A DNA stretch of 64,000 bases, taken from assembly GCA_002724315.1 (NCBI GenBank), contig PBOJ01000124.1, positions 1 through 64,000 on the forward strand. The letters run 5' to 3'. This stretch comes from Planctomycetaceae bacterium. GTDB taxonomy: Bacteria; Planctomycetota; Planctomycetia; Planctomycetales; Planctomycetaceae. Below are positions 1 through 8,737 of the stretch, in pieces; positions within the stretch are counted from its first letter, which is position 1, and each line of letters begins with the position of its first letter. A program made the translations under genes and the position numbers. The notes below the pieces were generated by a model. It did no database searches. It was not told the origin of the DNA and saw only the letters and a program-made list of their open reading frames with translations.

Positions 1-1728
1 CAACGCGACTCGCTGATCGGTGGCGACGGTGACGACACGCTGGATGGTGGTGCGGGTATCGACTGGGTGGTCGGTCCCGGTGGTGTCGACTGGGTGCTTG
101 CGGACACGGTTTTGACCGGGGCCGGGACCGACGTGTTGCTGTCGGTCGAACGCGGGGACCTGGCCGGAGACGAACAGGCGAACACGATCGATGCCAGCGG
201 ATTCTCCGGAAACGTCACGATTCGTGGCGGGGATGGCGACGACACCCTGGTTGGGGGCAGCGGGTTCGACATGCTCAACGGCCAGGGAGGCAACGACAGC
301 CTTGTGGCCGGAGATGGTGACGACCGGCTTTACGGAGGCGGCGGCAACGACCGGCTCGAGGGCGGCGGCGGCGATGACCGAATCAAGGGCAACGGCGGCA
401 ACCTCGACACGCTGGTCGGCGGATTGGGTGACGACGAACTCATCGGAGGCGGTGGCACCGGTGACGTGGCGTGGGAAACCCTGGACGGCGACCTGGTGCT
501 TGTCGACGGACAACTCAGCGGGGTCGGCACCGATACGTTGTCGACCGTCGAGACCGTGGAACTGGTTGGTGGAGCCGGCAACAACGTCCTGGATGCTTCA
601 GGCTATTCGGGCGACGTGATCCTGCGAGGCGAGGGTGGCGACGACACCTTGCTGGCTGGTGCCGGGTCCGACCTGTTGGACGGTGGTGACGGAAACGACC
701 AACTGGAGGCAGGTGCCGGAGCGGATGTTGTTCGGGGTGGCGATGGCACCGATTCCCTGGACGGTGGTGCCGGAAACGACCTGCTTCAGGGCCAGGGTGA
801 TGAAGATCGACTGGGCGGTGGATCCGGTGACGACACGCTTCAGGGCGGTGATGGTGATGATCTGCTGGCAGAGTCCGCCAACGTCGACTTTGTGCTGACG
901 GTCGCCACGCTCACCGGACTGGGTAGCGACACGTTTTCGGAGATCGAAGGAGTCGAGTTGACCGGGGGTGACGATGGCAATGCGATCGACGCCACCTCGG
1001 CCGTGGTCCCGGTGACGCTGATCGGCGGTGCCGGTGCCGACCCCCTGCGTGGTGGAGCCGCCGCCGATGTGCTCAATGGTTCCGCCGGGAACGATTCGGC
1101 GGTTGGTGGAGACGGGGACGACACCCTGCTGGGCGGAATTGGAGACGACTCGCTGGCCGGCGAATTGGGTGATGACGTGTTGCTGGGACAGGGAGGAGAC
1201 GACCTGATCGACGGCGGCGACGGAGACGACCGGGTCAGCGGGACCCGTGACACCGACTGGACGCTTTCGGACCTGTCCCTGGATGGAGACGGTTCGGATT
1301 CCCTGGTCTCGATCGAGAAGGCGTCGCTGAACGGTGGCGACGGTGACAACCTGATCGATGCCACCGAGTTCTCAGGTCCCACGACACTTTCCGGAGCCGC
1401 AGGCAACGACACGCTTCGCGGTGGATCGGGTGACGACGTGCTTGACGGTGGCCTTGGCAACGACCGGATGGCGGGTCACGACGGCAACGACCGGGTCAAC
1501 GGTCGGGCCGGAAACGACGTGATCCTGGGCCAGGCGGGCAACGACAAGTTGCTGGGGGGTTCGGGCGCCGATTCGATTCTCGGTGGAGACGGTGACGACA
1601 CCGTCAACGGGCATTCCGGAGTCGACCGGCTCTGCGGCGGCGACGGTGACAACAGGGTCGTGGGAACGGCGGCCGAAATCGACGACTGTTTCGGCGACTG
1701 TTTCGACGACATCTGCCTGGACGTGTGA
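1..1728 (+). CDS. RTX (haemolysin-type Ca-binding) repeat protein, 5' truncated by window
   Basis: The reading frame is open from base 1, so the N-terminus lies outside the window; about 575 residues are visible. Almost all of it is glycine/aspartate-rich nonapeptide repeats of the GGxGxDxLx type (for example GGDGDDTLLGG), the calcium-binding parallel beta-roll of secreted RTX proteins. The repeat blocks are separated by about 40-residue linkers that recur four to five times, each containing a DWTLSD- or DFVLTV-like strand followed by IE..EL.GGDG.N.IDA. The protein ends in a short Cys-containing tail (DDCFGDCFDDICLDV). No catalytic domain is visible in this part. Probably a secreted or surface protein whose folding depends on extracellular calcium. 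It converges on the second RTX gene with 22 bp between stops. Confidence 0.85.
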   Translation, partial: QRDSLIGGDGDDTLDGGAGIDWVVGPGGVDWVLADTVLTGAGTDVLLSVERGDLAGDEQANTIDASGFSGNVTIRGGDGDDTLVGGSGFDMLNGQGGNDSLVAGDGDDRLYGGGGNDRLEGGGGDDRIKGNGGNLDTLVGGLGDDELIGGGGTGDVAWETLDGDLVLVDGQLSGVGTDTLSTVETVELVGGAGNNVLDASGYSGDVILRGEGGDDTLLAGAGSDLLDGGDGNDQLEAGAGADVVRGGDGTDSLDGGAGNDLLQGQGDEDRLGGGSGDDTLQGGDGDDLLAESANVDFVLTVATLTGLGSDTFSEIEGVELTGGDDGNAIDATSAVVPVTLIGGAGADPLRGGAAADVLNGSAGNDSAVGGDGDDTLLGGIGDDSLAGELGDDVLLGQGGDDLIDGGDGDDRVSGTRDTDWTLSDLSLDGDGSDSLVSIEKASLNGGDGDNLIDATEFSGPTTLSGAAGNDTLRGGSGDDVLDGGLGNDRMAGHDGNDRVNGRAGNDVILGQAGNDKLLGGSGADSILGGDGDDTVNGHSGVDRLCGGDGDNRVVGTAAEIDDCFGDCFDDICLDV

Positions 1729-1750
1729 TCGCCGAACCCCGCGGCCGGGA

Positions 1751-4700
1751 CTAGACCTGGTCGAGCAGATCCAGGATCGATCCGTCCAACTGGAAGGCGT
1801 TGTCGATCTCGCTGGCGAGATTCGATCCGTCCTGGTCCTGGCCCTCGTTGCCGTTGATGATGTCGGTCGATCCGTTGCCGTTGATGAAGTCATTGCCATC
1901 ACCACCCACGGCGATGTCGGATCCTCCGCCACCCAGCAGCGTGTCGTGGCCGTCTCCGCCGACCAGCGTGTCGGCACCACCACCGGCGTTGATGCGGTCG
2001 TCGCCGTCGTGGCCACCCAGCAGGTCGTCACCGGAACCACCGGTGATCACGTCGTGGCCGTCACCGCCGTTGATGATGTCGTCGCCCTCGTTGCCGGCGA
2101 GGTTGTCGTCACCGTGTCGGCCGGCGATCACGTCGTTGCCGCCCTGTCCCGAGATGGTGTCGTTGTCGACGCCGCCGTCGAGCGTATCGTCGCCGATGCC
2201 ACCCAGCAGCGAGTCCTGGCCGTCTCCACCCAGTGCCGAGTCGTCACCGGCGGATCCGTTGATCGCGTCATCGCCGTCGCCACCGACCAGGGTGTCGTCG
2301 CCGTCGTCACCGACCAGGCTGTCGTTGCCGTCTTCGCCCTGCAGCAGGTCGTCGCCGGCGCCGCCGGCGATGGTGTCGTTGTCGGCACCACCGTCGATCC
2401 GGTCGTCATCGTCGCCACCGCTCAGCGAGTCGTGGTTGGCTCCACCGTTGATTGTGTCGTCGCCGGCTCCGCCATCGACGGTGTCGTTGCCGTCGTTACC
2501 TCGCAGGACGTCGTCGCCGTCGCTGCCGGTGATCACGTCGTTGCCGTCACCGCCCTGGACGAGCAGTCGGACATCGCCGAGGTCGGCGCCGGAGGCGTCG
2601 ATCGTGTCGCCGCCGTTCTCGCCGTTGACCGCCAGCAGGATTCCGCTGGCTCCGTTGACGTCCTCGATGGTGACGCGGTCGTTGCCGGGACCGGCGTTGA
2701 TCGTCACCTGTGTGACGCTCGACGCGGCCGTCACCTGGTAGGTGTTGTCGCTGATGCGGACGTTGCCCGAGACACTTTCGCTGACCGTCAGCCGGTTGTT
2801 GGCGCTGTTGCCCTGAATGACCAGTTCGTCGAAGCCCTCGGTCCCCGAGAAGCTGTCGCTGCCGGCTCCGACCTGCCAGACCAGGGTGTCGTTGTCGTCG
2901 TCACCATCGACGGTGTCGACACCACCCTGTCCGTTGAGGAAGTCGTCGCCGGATCCACCGCCGAGTGTGTCACGGGATCCGCCACCAAAGAGCCGATCGT
3001 CGCCGCCACCGGCGTTCATCAGGTCACGGCCGCCGTTGCCGACCAACAGATCGTCACCGAGTGCCCCACGGATGACGTCGTTGCCCGAATTCCCGATCAG
3101 GGTGTCACCGATCAGGTCGGGTTCCTGTAGCGGAGTCGAAGGCGGCGGACCGGTGGGGGTGGTTGTCGGAGCCGTTCCGAAGAGGTTCAGCGACCAGTCG
3201 TCGAGTGTTCCGGTTTCTCCGGAAGCCAGGTCACGAACCGTCAGGGTCCAGTCACCCTGCGATGATTCGTCCCAGTGGCGGGTCGATGTGAAGATCCAGT
3301 TGGTGTAGTCGGATCCGGAGTCGCTGTTGCGGACCTCGGCGAGGATCGAGTCGGTGCCGCCGGGTGAGGTGAGCGTGATCTCGAGATTGCCCCGGTTGGC
3401 ATGGGTGATGTTCACCACAGCCTCGACGTATTCGAGCGTAACGTCGTCGGGGATATTGACTGTCGAAACCAGGCCTGCTGTCGAATCGTCCGGGATGACG
3501 GAGCCGACGGTAACGAAACCGCTGGTGGCCGAAATCTCGGGCCCGACGTTGCTCCAGCCCTCGGCAGTCGCCACGGCTGTGGCCGCGTCGATGCGACCGA
3601 AACCGTATTCGTGGTTGATGTCGTGTCCAGCTGCGTTCTGGGACCAGTCGGCGTTGCCGGCATCGGTCATTGCTGCGGAATTGACCAGGATGTGATTGAC
3701 ATCTCGGTAGGTCAACGTGGGGTTGGCTTCCAGGACCAGGGCCAGCACGCCGGATACCAGCGGAGTGGCCGAGGAGGGGCCGCCGAAGCTGTCGGTGTAA
3801 TCGTTGGAGACGTTTCCGCCGCCGACCAGATCCGTGGTTGTGATGCCAGCTCCCGGGGCTCCGTTGGAGGGAGCGACGACCATCAACGCTGCGCCCGGAT
3901 CGCTGTAATTGGATCGGACACCGTTGTGATCGATGGCCCCCACGGCGACCGTGTACCGCGAGTTGGCGTAACCGTCGTAATTGACGTTGTCGCTTGTCAG
4001 GTCGCCGCCGTTTCCACCAGCCCAGGTGTAGATCACGCCCAGGCCGCCGCGACCATTGGTGGCGCCGTTGCGGAGTGCCGCTGCGGTGAGTGTTCCGGGG
4101 CCGGCAATGGTCCCGCTGTCCGGGGGGCCCCAACTGTTGTTGTAGATGTCGATTTGCTGATTCTGGAACTGCAACGCGTTGGCTTCGAGTTGGTCTGTCA
4201 ACGGACCGTCGATCAACCTGAGACCGGACAGCGTTGCCGCGGGAGCGGCGCCCGCGATGCCGACGGTGTTGAATCCGACTCCGGCTGCAACACCACCGAC
4301 GCTGGTTCCGTGACTGGCATTGCCGACCGGTGTCGGATCGTTGTCATCGTCGTTGAAGTCGTAGCTGAGACTGGCGTCATAATTGGCATTGAGGTCGGGG
4401 TGAGAGTGCTGGAACCCGTCATCGACGATGCCGATGACCACTCCGGTTCCACGGTAGTCGTCCCAGACATTTTCGACGTTGGCGTCGACCCCGGCCGTGC
4501 CACCTGTCTGAGCCGTATTGCTGAGGTGCCACTGGTTGGCGTAAAGCGGGTCATCGGGCACTGCCCGGGTGACCATGACGTGAGTTTCAAGCGGGTAATA
4601 GTTCGTGACATTCTCGAATGTCTCGAGCATCGCGATCAGTTCTTCGGGTTCCTGGCCATCTGCCAGTGTCAGCGTGAACGTGTTCTCGATCACACCGGTC

Positions 4701-7021
4701 GCCTGGGGATCGATTCCCATCATTGTGCCGAGCATCCCTGCGTCGGTGCCGGGAGCCAACTCGATGACGAAGCTTCTCGCGTCGGTTTCCGATGACCAGT
4801 CCTGGGGCCAGTAGGTGATTGCCTGGGCCTGGTCGTCATCGGTGATCGTGGCGGTGCCCACCGCATCACCGACGGCCGCGTTGACGGCGTTGAACAGGAA
4901 GAGATCGAAAGTCTCGTCGCCCTCGACGACGTCGTCGCCGAGCACGCTGACTTCGATCGTCCGCTGGGTGGCCCCGGCCGAGAAGGTCAGGATTCCGCTT
5001 TCGGTGACGTAGTCCGAACCGGCCACGGCGGTGCCGTCGGAGGTCGTGTAGTCCAGGGTGATGACCTTGTTGGACGGCTGGGTGAGCGTGACGTTGAACG
5101 TGGCGGTCGACTGGACGGGGACTCCGTTAAGAGTCACCTCGACGTTGTCGATTCCCCAAGATTCGTTCGCTCCACCTTCCCACCCACCTTCGGTGTACCA
5201 TTCGATGGTCAATGTCGATGCGGTGTGGGGAATGGCGTCGAAGGCCGGGTCCAGACCCATGTTGTAGCCACTGTCGTTTTGCTCGAGTGCCGCTGACGGG
5301 CCGGGGAAGCCGAGATCGTCCAGCGGGGGAGTGGTCAGCGCGACTCCGGTCGGCGGCTGATAGCCCTGATCGGTGCCGTCGTAGTTGCGGAAGTTGTCGT
5401 TGAAGATCTGAGTCCCGTCGACTGTGACGACAAGGTTGTCCGGTCCGTAGACACTGGAATCGTCCGAGCTCTCCCACGAGTTGATGATCGCCAGCAGGAA
5501 GTCGACGTCGACACTCTGGTGAGAGGGCAGGTCAGTCAGGGTCAGGCGCGTTGGCGTCTGTCCGGTGGACGGATCGAGCGAGCAGCAGCCGCTGTCGTTC
5601 TGCAGGAACTGTCCGGCGAAGACGTTCGAGTTGGTGCCCAGTCCAGCGAAACCCTCGACTGCGGTCGTCGAGGTGAACCCGGTGAATTCGTCGGGAACTC
5701 CGCTCTCGAAGTCGGTACTGAAGACCGACAGCGACGCGGTATTGCCCTCGGATGTCACGATGGGGTCGTCGACCAGGACCAGGGTCAACTGGGGCAGGAA
5801 ACTGTCGATCACGTCGTCGCCCGATCCGCCCTCGAGCCGGTCGGCACCGCCGCCTCCGTAGATCGTGTCGTTGCCGCCCTGGCCGCGGACGATGTCGTTG
5901 CCGTCGCTGGTGATGTTGGGGTTGGAACGGTCGCCGTAGAGCAGGTCGTGCCCTCCACCGCCGAAGACGCTGTCGTTGCCGAAGTGACCCTCGAGGAAGT
6001 CGTTGCCTCCCGAGCCGCTGAGCCGGTCGTCGCCGTTGTTGCCGACCAGGGTGTCGAGCCCGGCACCACCGATCAGGCTGTCGTTGCCGTTGCCGCCGTA
6101 GATCACGTCGCTGGCGCCCTGGCCGTTGAGGACGTCATCTCCGTCATCACCCTCGATCCGGTCGGCTGCTCCGCCACCCCGGACCGAGTCGTTGCCGCTG
6201 CCACCGCGGATCGTGTCGGCACCGGATTCGCCGTTGAGCGTGTCGTTGCCGTCGTTGCCCTGGATCACGTCGGAGTGGTCGCCGCCGGAGACCACGTCGT
6301 CGCCGTCACCGCCGTTGAGCGTGTCGGCTCCGTCGCCGCCGTCGATCACGTCGTCACCGGCCAGACCGACGACAAAATCGTCGCCATCGTTTCCGGAGAT
6401 CTCGTCATCTCCATCCTGGCCGTAGATGGAATCGTTGCCGTCGTCACCGGTGATGACGTCGTCGCCCTCACGGCCGTCGATGAAGTCATCGCCGTCTCCG
6501 CCGGAGATCACGTCTCCGAATCCTGACGAACCGTAGATGACGTCATCGCCGTTGTTTCCCTCGATAGTGATCGACATCGGGTCGCCGGTCACCGGATCGG
6601 TGTAACTGAATGCCGATGTGGAAATCGCCCGAAGGTCGAGGCGGTTGCCCAAATCTCCACCCTCGACAACGATGGCCCGAACATCAGATGCCGCAATCGA
6701 GGGCACGCTGTTATCGACCACGCCGTTGACCTTGACCACCACCTGTTGGGCAGCGTCGGATTCGACGGTGATGCTGTCGTTAGAATCCGAGACGATCGAG
6801 AGTTCGCCGTCGAGCCACAGCGAAGTGACCGACAACAAGGTCCGGTCCTCCAACTGCTCGGTGATAGCCGCTCGCGGGGCCGGGCGACGAACCAATTGGC
6901 GGCCGTGGCGACGGTGTTTCAGTGATCCCAATCGGACTCTCACCGAGTCCAGCCATGATGAAAGATGCACGCTTCCAGCTCCTGGTGAAGACAGCCAGTA
7001 CGACCCGAAGGGGCCGCACAA
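1751..7021 (-). CDS. Giant secreted subtilisin-like protease with RTX, Calx-beta and P domains
   Basis: 1756 residues. Near residue 57 is LEDRTLLS, matching the LEPR-XLL motif found at the N-terminus of large planctomycete exoproteins. Then follow RTX nonapeptide blocks (about residues 160-420), a Calx-beta-like region (TSDGTAVAGSDYV, GDETFDLFL, ending TITDDD), and a peptidase S8 domain. The S8 triad is visible: Asp in GIVDDGFQHSHPDL (about 866), His in HGTSVGGVAAG (about 903) and Ser in GGPSSATPLVSG (about 1084). A proprotein-convertase P domain follows (IPDD...GNLEITLTSPGGT...DWSLNLFG), then a long C-terminal RTX region. This predicts a calcium-dependent extracellular serine protease, probably on or outside the outer membrane. 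The start is taken as the first ATG and could lie further in. No secretion genes are adjacent. Confidence 0.88.
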   Translation of the reverse strand: MCGPFGSYWLSSPGAGSVHLSSWLDSVRVRLGSLKHRRHGRQLVRRPAPRAAITEQLEDRTLLSVTSLWLDGELSIVSDSNDSITVESDAAQQVVVKVNGVVDNSVPSIAASDVRAIVVEGGDLGNRLDLRAISTSAFSYTDPVTGDPMSITIEGNNGDDVIYGSSGFGDVISGGDGDDFIDGREGDDVITGDDGNDSIYGQDGDDEISGNDGDDFVVGLAGDDVIDGGDGADTLNGGDGDDVVSGGDHSDVIQGNDGNDTLNGESGADTIRGGSGNDSVRGGGAADRIEGDDGDDVLNGQGASDVIYGGNGNDSLIGGAGLDTLVGNNGDDRLSGSGGNDFLEGHFGNDSVFGGGGHDLLYGDRSNPNITSDGNDIVRGQGGNDTIYGGGGADRLEGGSGDDVIDSFLPQLTLVLVDDPIVTSEGNTASLSVFSTDFESGVPDEFTGFTSTTAVEGFAGLGTNSNVFAGQFLQNDSGCCSLDPSTGQTPTRLTLTDLPSHQSVDVDFLLAIINSWESSDDSSVYGPDNLVVTVDGTQIFNDNFRNYDGTDQGYQPPTGVALTTPPLDDLGFPGPSAALEQNDSGYNMGLDPAFDAIPHTASTLTIEWYTEGGWEGGANESWGIDNVEVTLNGVPVQSTATFNVTLTQPSNKVITLDYTTSDGTAVAGSDYVTESGILTFSAGATQRTIEVSVLGDDVVEGDETFDLFLFNAVNAAVGDAVGTATITDDDQAQAITYWPQDWSSETDARSFVIELAPGTDAGMLGTMMGIDPQATGVIENTFTLTLADGQEPEELIAMLETFENVTNYYPLETHVMVTRAVPDDPLYANQWHLSNTAQTGGTAGVDANVENVWDDYRGTGVVIGIVDDGFQHSHPDLNANYDASLSYDFNDDDNDPTPVGNASHGTSVGGVAAGVGFNTVGIAGAAPAATLSGLRLIDGPLTDQLEANALQFQNQQIDIYNNSWGPPDSGTIAGPGTLTAAALRNGATNGRGGLGVIYTWAGGNGGDLTSDNVNYDGYANSRYTVAVGAIDHNGVRSNYSDPGAALMVVAPSNGAPGAGITTTDLVGGGNVSNDYTDSFGGPSSATPLVSGVLALVLEANPTLTYRDVNHILVNSAAMTDAGNADWSQNAAGHDINHEYGFGRIDAATAVATAEGWSNVGPEISATSGFVTVGSVIPDDSTAGLVSTVNIPDDVTLEYVEAVVNITHANRGNLEITLTSPGGTDSILAEVRNSDSGSDYTNWIFTSTRHWDESSQGDWTLTVRDLASGETGTLDDWSLNLFGTAPTTTPTGPPPSTPLQEPDLIGDTLIGNSGNDVIRGALGDDLLVGNGGRDLMNAGGGDDRLFGGGSRDTLGGGSGDDFLNGQGGVDTVDGDDDNDTLVWQVGAGSDSFSGTEGFDELVIQGNSANNRLTVSESVSGNVRISDNTYQVTAASSVTQVTINAGPGNDRVTIEDVNGASGILLAVNGENGGDTIDASGADLGDVRLLVQGGDGNDVITGSDGDDVLRGNDGNDTVDGGAGDDTINGGANHDSLSGGDDDDRIDGGADNDTIAGGAGDDLLQGEDGNDSLVGDDGDDTLVGGDGDDAINGSAGDDSALGGDGQDSLLGGIGDDTLDGGVDNDTISGQGGNDVIAGRHGDDNLAGNEGDDIINGGDGHDVITGGSGDDLLGGHDGDDRINAGGGADTLVGGDGHDTLLGGGGSDIAVGGDGNDFINGNGSTDIINGNEGQDQDGSNLASEIDNAFQLDGSILDLLDQV

Positions 7022-7253
7022 TCGTCCTTGTGGTCTTCATCAGCACGACCGGCTTCCGAGATTCAGCACAATCGGCCCAAACGGTGCTGCCGAATGCCGT
7101 TGGTCTGGAATGACCGGTAAGGTTTGACTGACCGGAACTCGGAGTGGCAGGGCAGGCAATCTGGGAGGAGTTTGTGGGTGTGACGGTCGAGTGCCGTCCA
7201 GTTCTTCCCAGGCGGCGATCCGGAACCGGAAGGTCTGCAAGTGATTTCGGCGC

Positions 7254-7297
7254 AAAAAAAAACGGGTCAAACACCGAATTTGTCGGTGTTTGACCCG
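7254..7297 (-). terminator. Strong intrinsic terminator after the PSD1-DUF1501 unit
   Basis: A perfect 14-bp stem (CGGGTCAAACACCG at 7263-7276 with CGGTGTTTGACCCG at 7284-7297) has a 7-nt loop. On the minus strand it is followed by nine T (A9 at 7254-7262). It lies 18 bp past the DUF1501 stop. The rest of 7022-7314 holds no gene that I can support. Confidence 0.92.
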
Positions 7298-7314
7298 CAG
7301 TGTCGCCCTGTGAC

Positions 7315-8694
7315 CTACACCAGGATCTCTTTGACCACATCGCCGTAGACGTCGGTCAGCCGGAAATCTCGACCGGCGTAGCGGTAGGTCAGCTTCTTGT
7401 GGTCCAGGCCCAGCAGGTGGAGCATGGTGGCGTGCAGGTCGTGGAAATGGACCTTGCCGCTGACGGCTTCCATCCCGTACTGGTCGGTCTTCCCGTGGGC
7501 GATGCCGCCCTTCACGCCGCCTCCGGCCATCCAGAACGTGAACCCGGTCGAGTTGTGGTCACGTCCGTCGGCCTTCTTGATGTGCGGCGTGCGTCCGAAT
7601 TCTCCGCCCCAGACCACCAGCGTGTCCTTGAGCATGTCTCGCTGTTTGAGGTCAGCAAGCAGGGCGGCGATCGGCTGATCGACGGCCCGGCAGTTGGCGG
7701 TCAACCGCTTCTGCAGGCCACCGTGCTGGTCCCAGTTGGCGTGGGACAGCTCGATAAAGCGGACCCCGGCCTCGGCCAGCCGCCGGGCCAGCAGGCACTG
7801 GCGACCGAAGTTGTCGGTTGGCCCGGCGTCGACGCCGTAGGCCTGCTGGGTCTTGGCGGTTTCCTGGGAAAGGCTGAGTACCTTGGGCAGTTCCGACTGC
7901 ATGCGGAAGGCCAGCTCGTACGACTCGATCACGCTCTCCAGTTGCTCGTCGGACTGCCGTTTTTCGATCAGTCCACGGTTGAGCGACTGCACGAAATCGA
8001 TCTGCCGACGTTGGGCCGACCGGTCGAGCCGCGGGTTCCTGAGGTTGCCGATGGTGGCGGTTTTCAGCGACTGGCCGAGTTGGCCGATGCGGGTGCCCTG
8101 GTAGACGGCCGGCAGGAACGAACTGCCGTAGTTCTGGGCACCGCCGACGCGGCTGGGCGGGTTGAGCGTGATGAAGCCGGGCAGATTGGCGTTCTCGGTT
8201 CCCAGGCCATACAGCACCCAGGCACCCATCGAGGGGCGGACGAACTGGAAGCTGCCGGTGTGCAACTGCACGAAGCACTCGGGGTGGCTGGGCACGTCGG
8301 CGTGCATGCCGTTGAGAACACAGAGGTCATCGGCGTGGCCGGCGACATTGGGAAACAGCTCCGAAATCCACTGCCCGCTCTGGCCGTATTGCTTGAAGGC
8401 CCAGGGCGATTCCATCAGCTTGCGGTTCTTCTTGCCGGGAGCCGGTTTGCCGTTGTCGACGGCCAGTTGCGGCTTGTGGTCGAAGGTGTCGACGTGGGAC
8501 GGACCGCCTCGCATGCACAGGAAAATCACCCGCTTGGCCCTGGGGGCGAAGTGGGGTTTGAGCGGTGCCAGGGCGTCCTGTCGCTTGGTGTCGGCCGCGG
8601 CCGCCTCGGCAGCCAGACCGGCCAGGGCGGCGTAACCGAAGCCGCAGGAAAGTCCCTTGAGCAGGTCGCGGCGCGTGGGGGTCGAGAACATCAT
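7315..8694 (-). CDS. DUF1501 domain protein (Tat-exported, sulfatase-like fold)
   Basis: About 460 residues. The N-terminus has a twin-arginine signal (TPTRRDLLKGL followed by an Ala/Gly-rich hydrophobic stretch), indicating folded export. The body carries the DUF1501 hallmarks: VIFLCMRGGPSHVDTFDHKP, ARRLAEAGVRFIEL, WDQHGGL, VVWGGEFGRTPH and GRDHNSTGFTFWMAGGG. DUF1501 proteins belong to the alkaline-phosphatase/sulfatase superfamily and are expanded in Planctomycetota; their substrate is not established. The start at 8694 (ATG ATG) is preferred over an upstream in-frame ATG at 8763 because the latter overlaps the preceding gene and the Tat motif follows 8694 directly. It lies 43 bp downstream of the PSD1 gene, the usual planctomycete pairing. 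Confidence 0.9.
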   Translation of the reverse strand: MMFSTPTRRDLLKGLSCGFGYAALAGLAAEAAAADTKRQDALAPLKPHFAPRAKRVIFLCMRGGPSHVDTFDHKPQLAVDNGKPAPGKKNRKLMESPWAFKQYGQSGQWISELFPNVAGHADDLCVLNGMHADVPSHPECFVQLHTGSFQFVRPSMGAWVLYGLGTENANLPGFITLNPPSRVGGAQNYGSSFLPAVYQGTRIGQLGQSLKTATIGNLRNPRLDRSAQRRQIDFVQSLNRGLIEKRQSDEQLESVIESYELAFRMQSELPKVLSLSQETAKTQQAYGVDAGPTDNFGRQCLLARRLAEAGVRFIELSHANWDQHGGLQKRLTANCRAVDQPIAALLADLKQRDMLKDTLVVWGGEFGRTPHIKKADGRDHNSTGFTFWMAGGGVKGGIAHGKTDQYGMEAVSGKVHFHDLHATMLHLLGLDHKKLTYRYAGRDFRLTDVYGDVVKEILV

Positions 8695-8737
8695 GATTCG
8701 ATTCCGTCTGGTGATTTCTTGCTTGTTGTGTCGTGGA

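Noticed and set aside
1-1728. DNA repeats that could suggest a CRISPR or satellite array
   Set aside because: The repetition is at codon level with a 27-bp (nine-codon) period and variable bases, fully explained by RTX nonapeptides.
1583-3130. Long + strand ORF opposite the RTX protease gene
   Set aside because: Antisense shadow: the GC-skewed nonapeptide repeats keep the opposite frame open, giving a Val/Asp/Ala-rich low-complexity translation with no domain.
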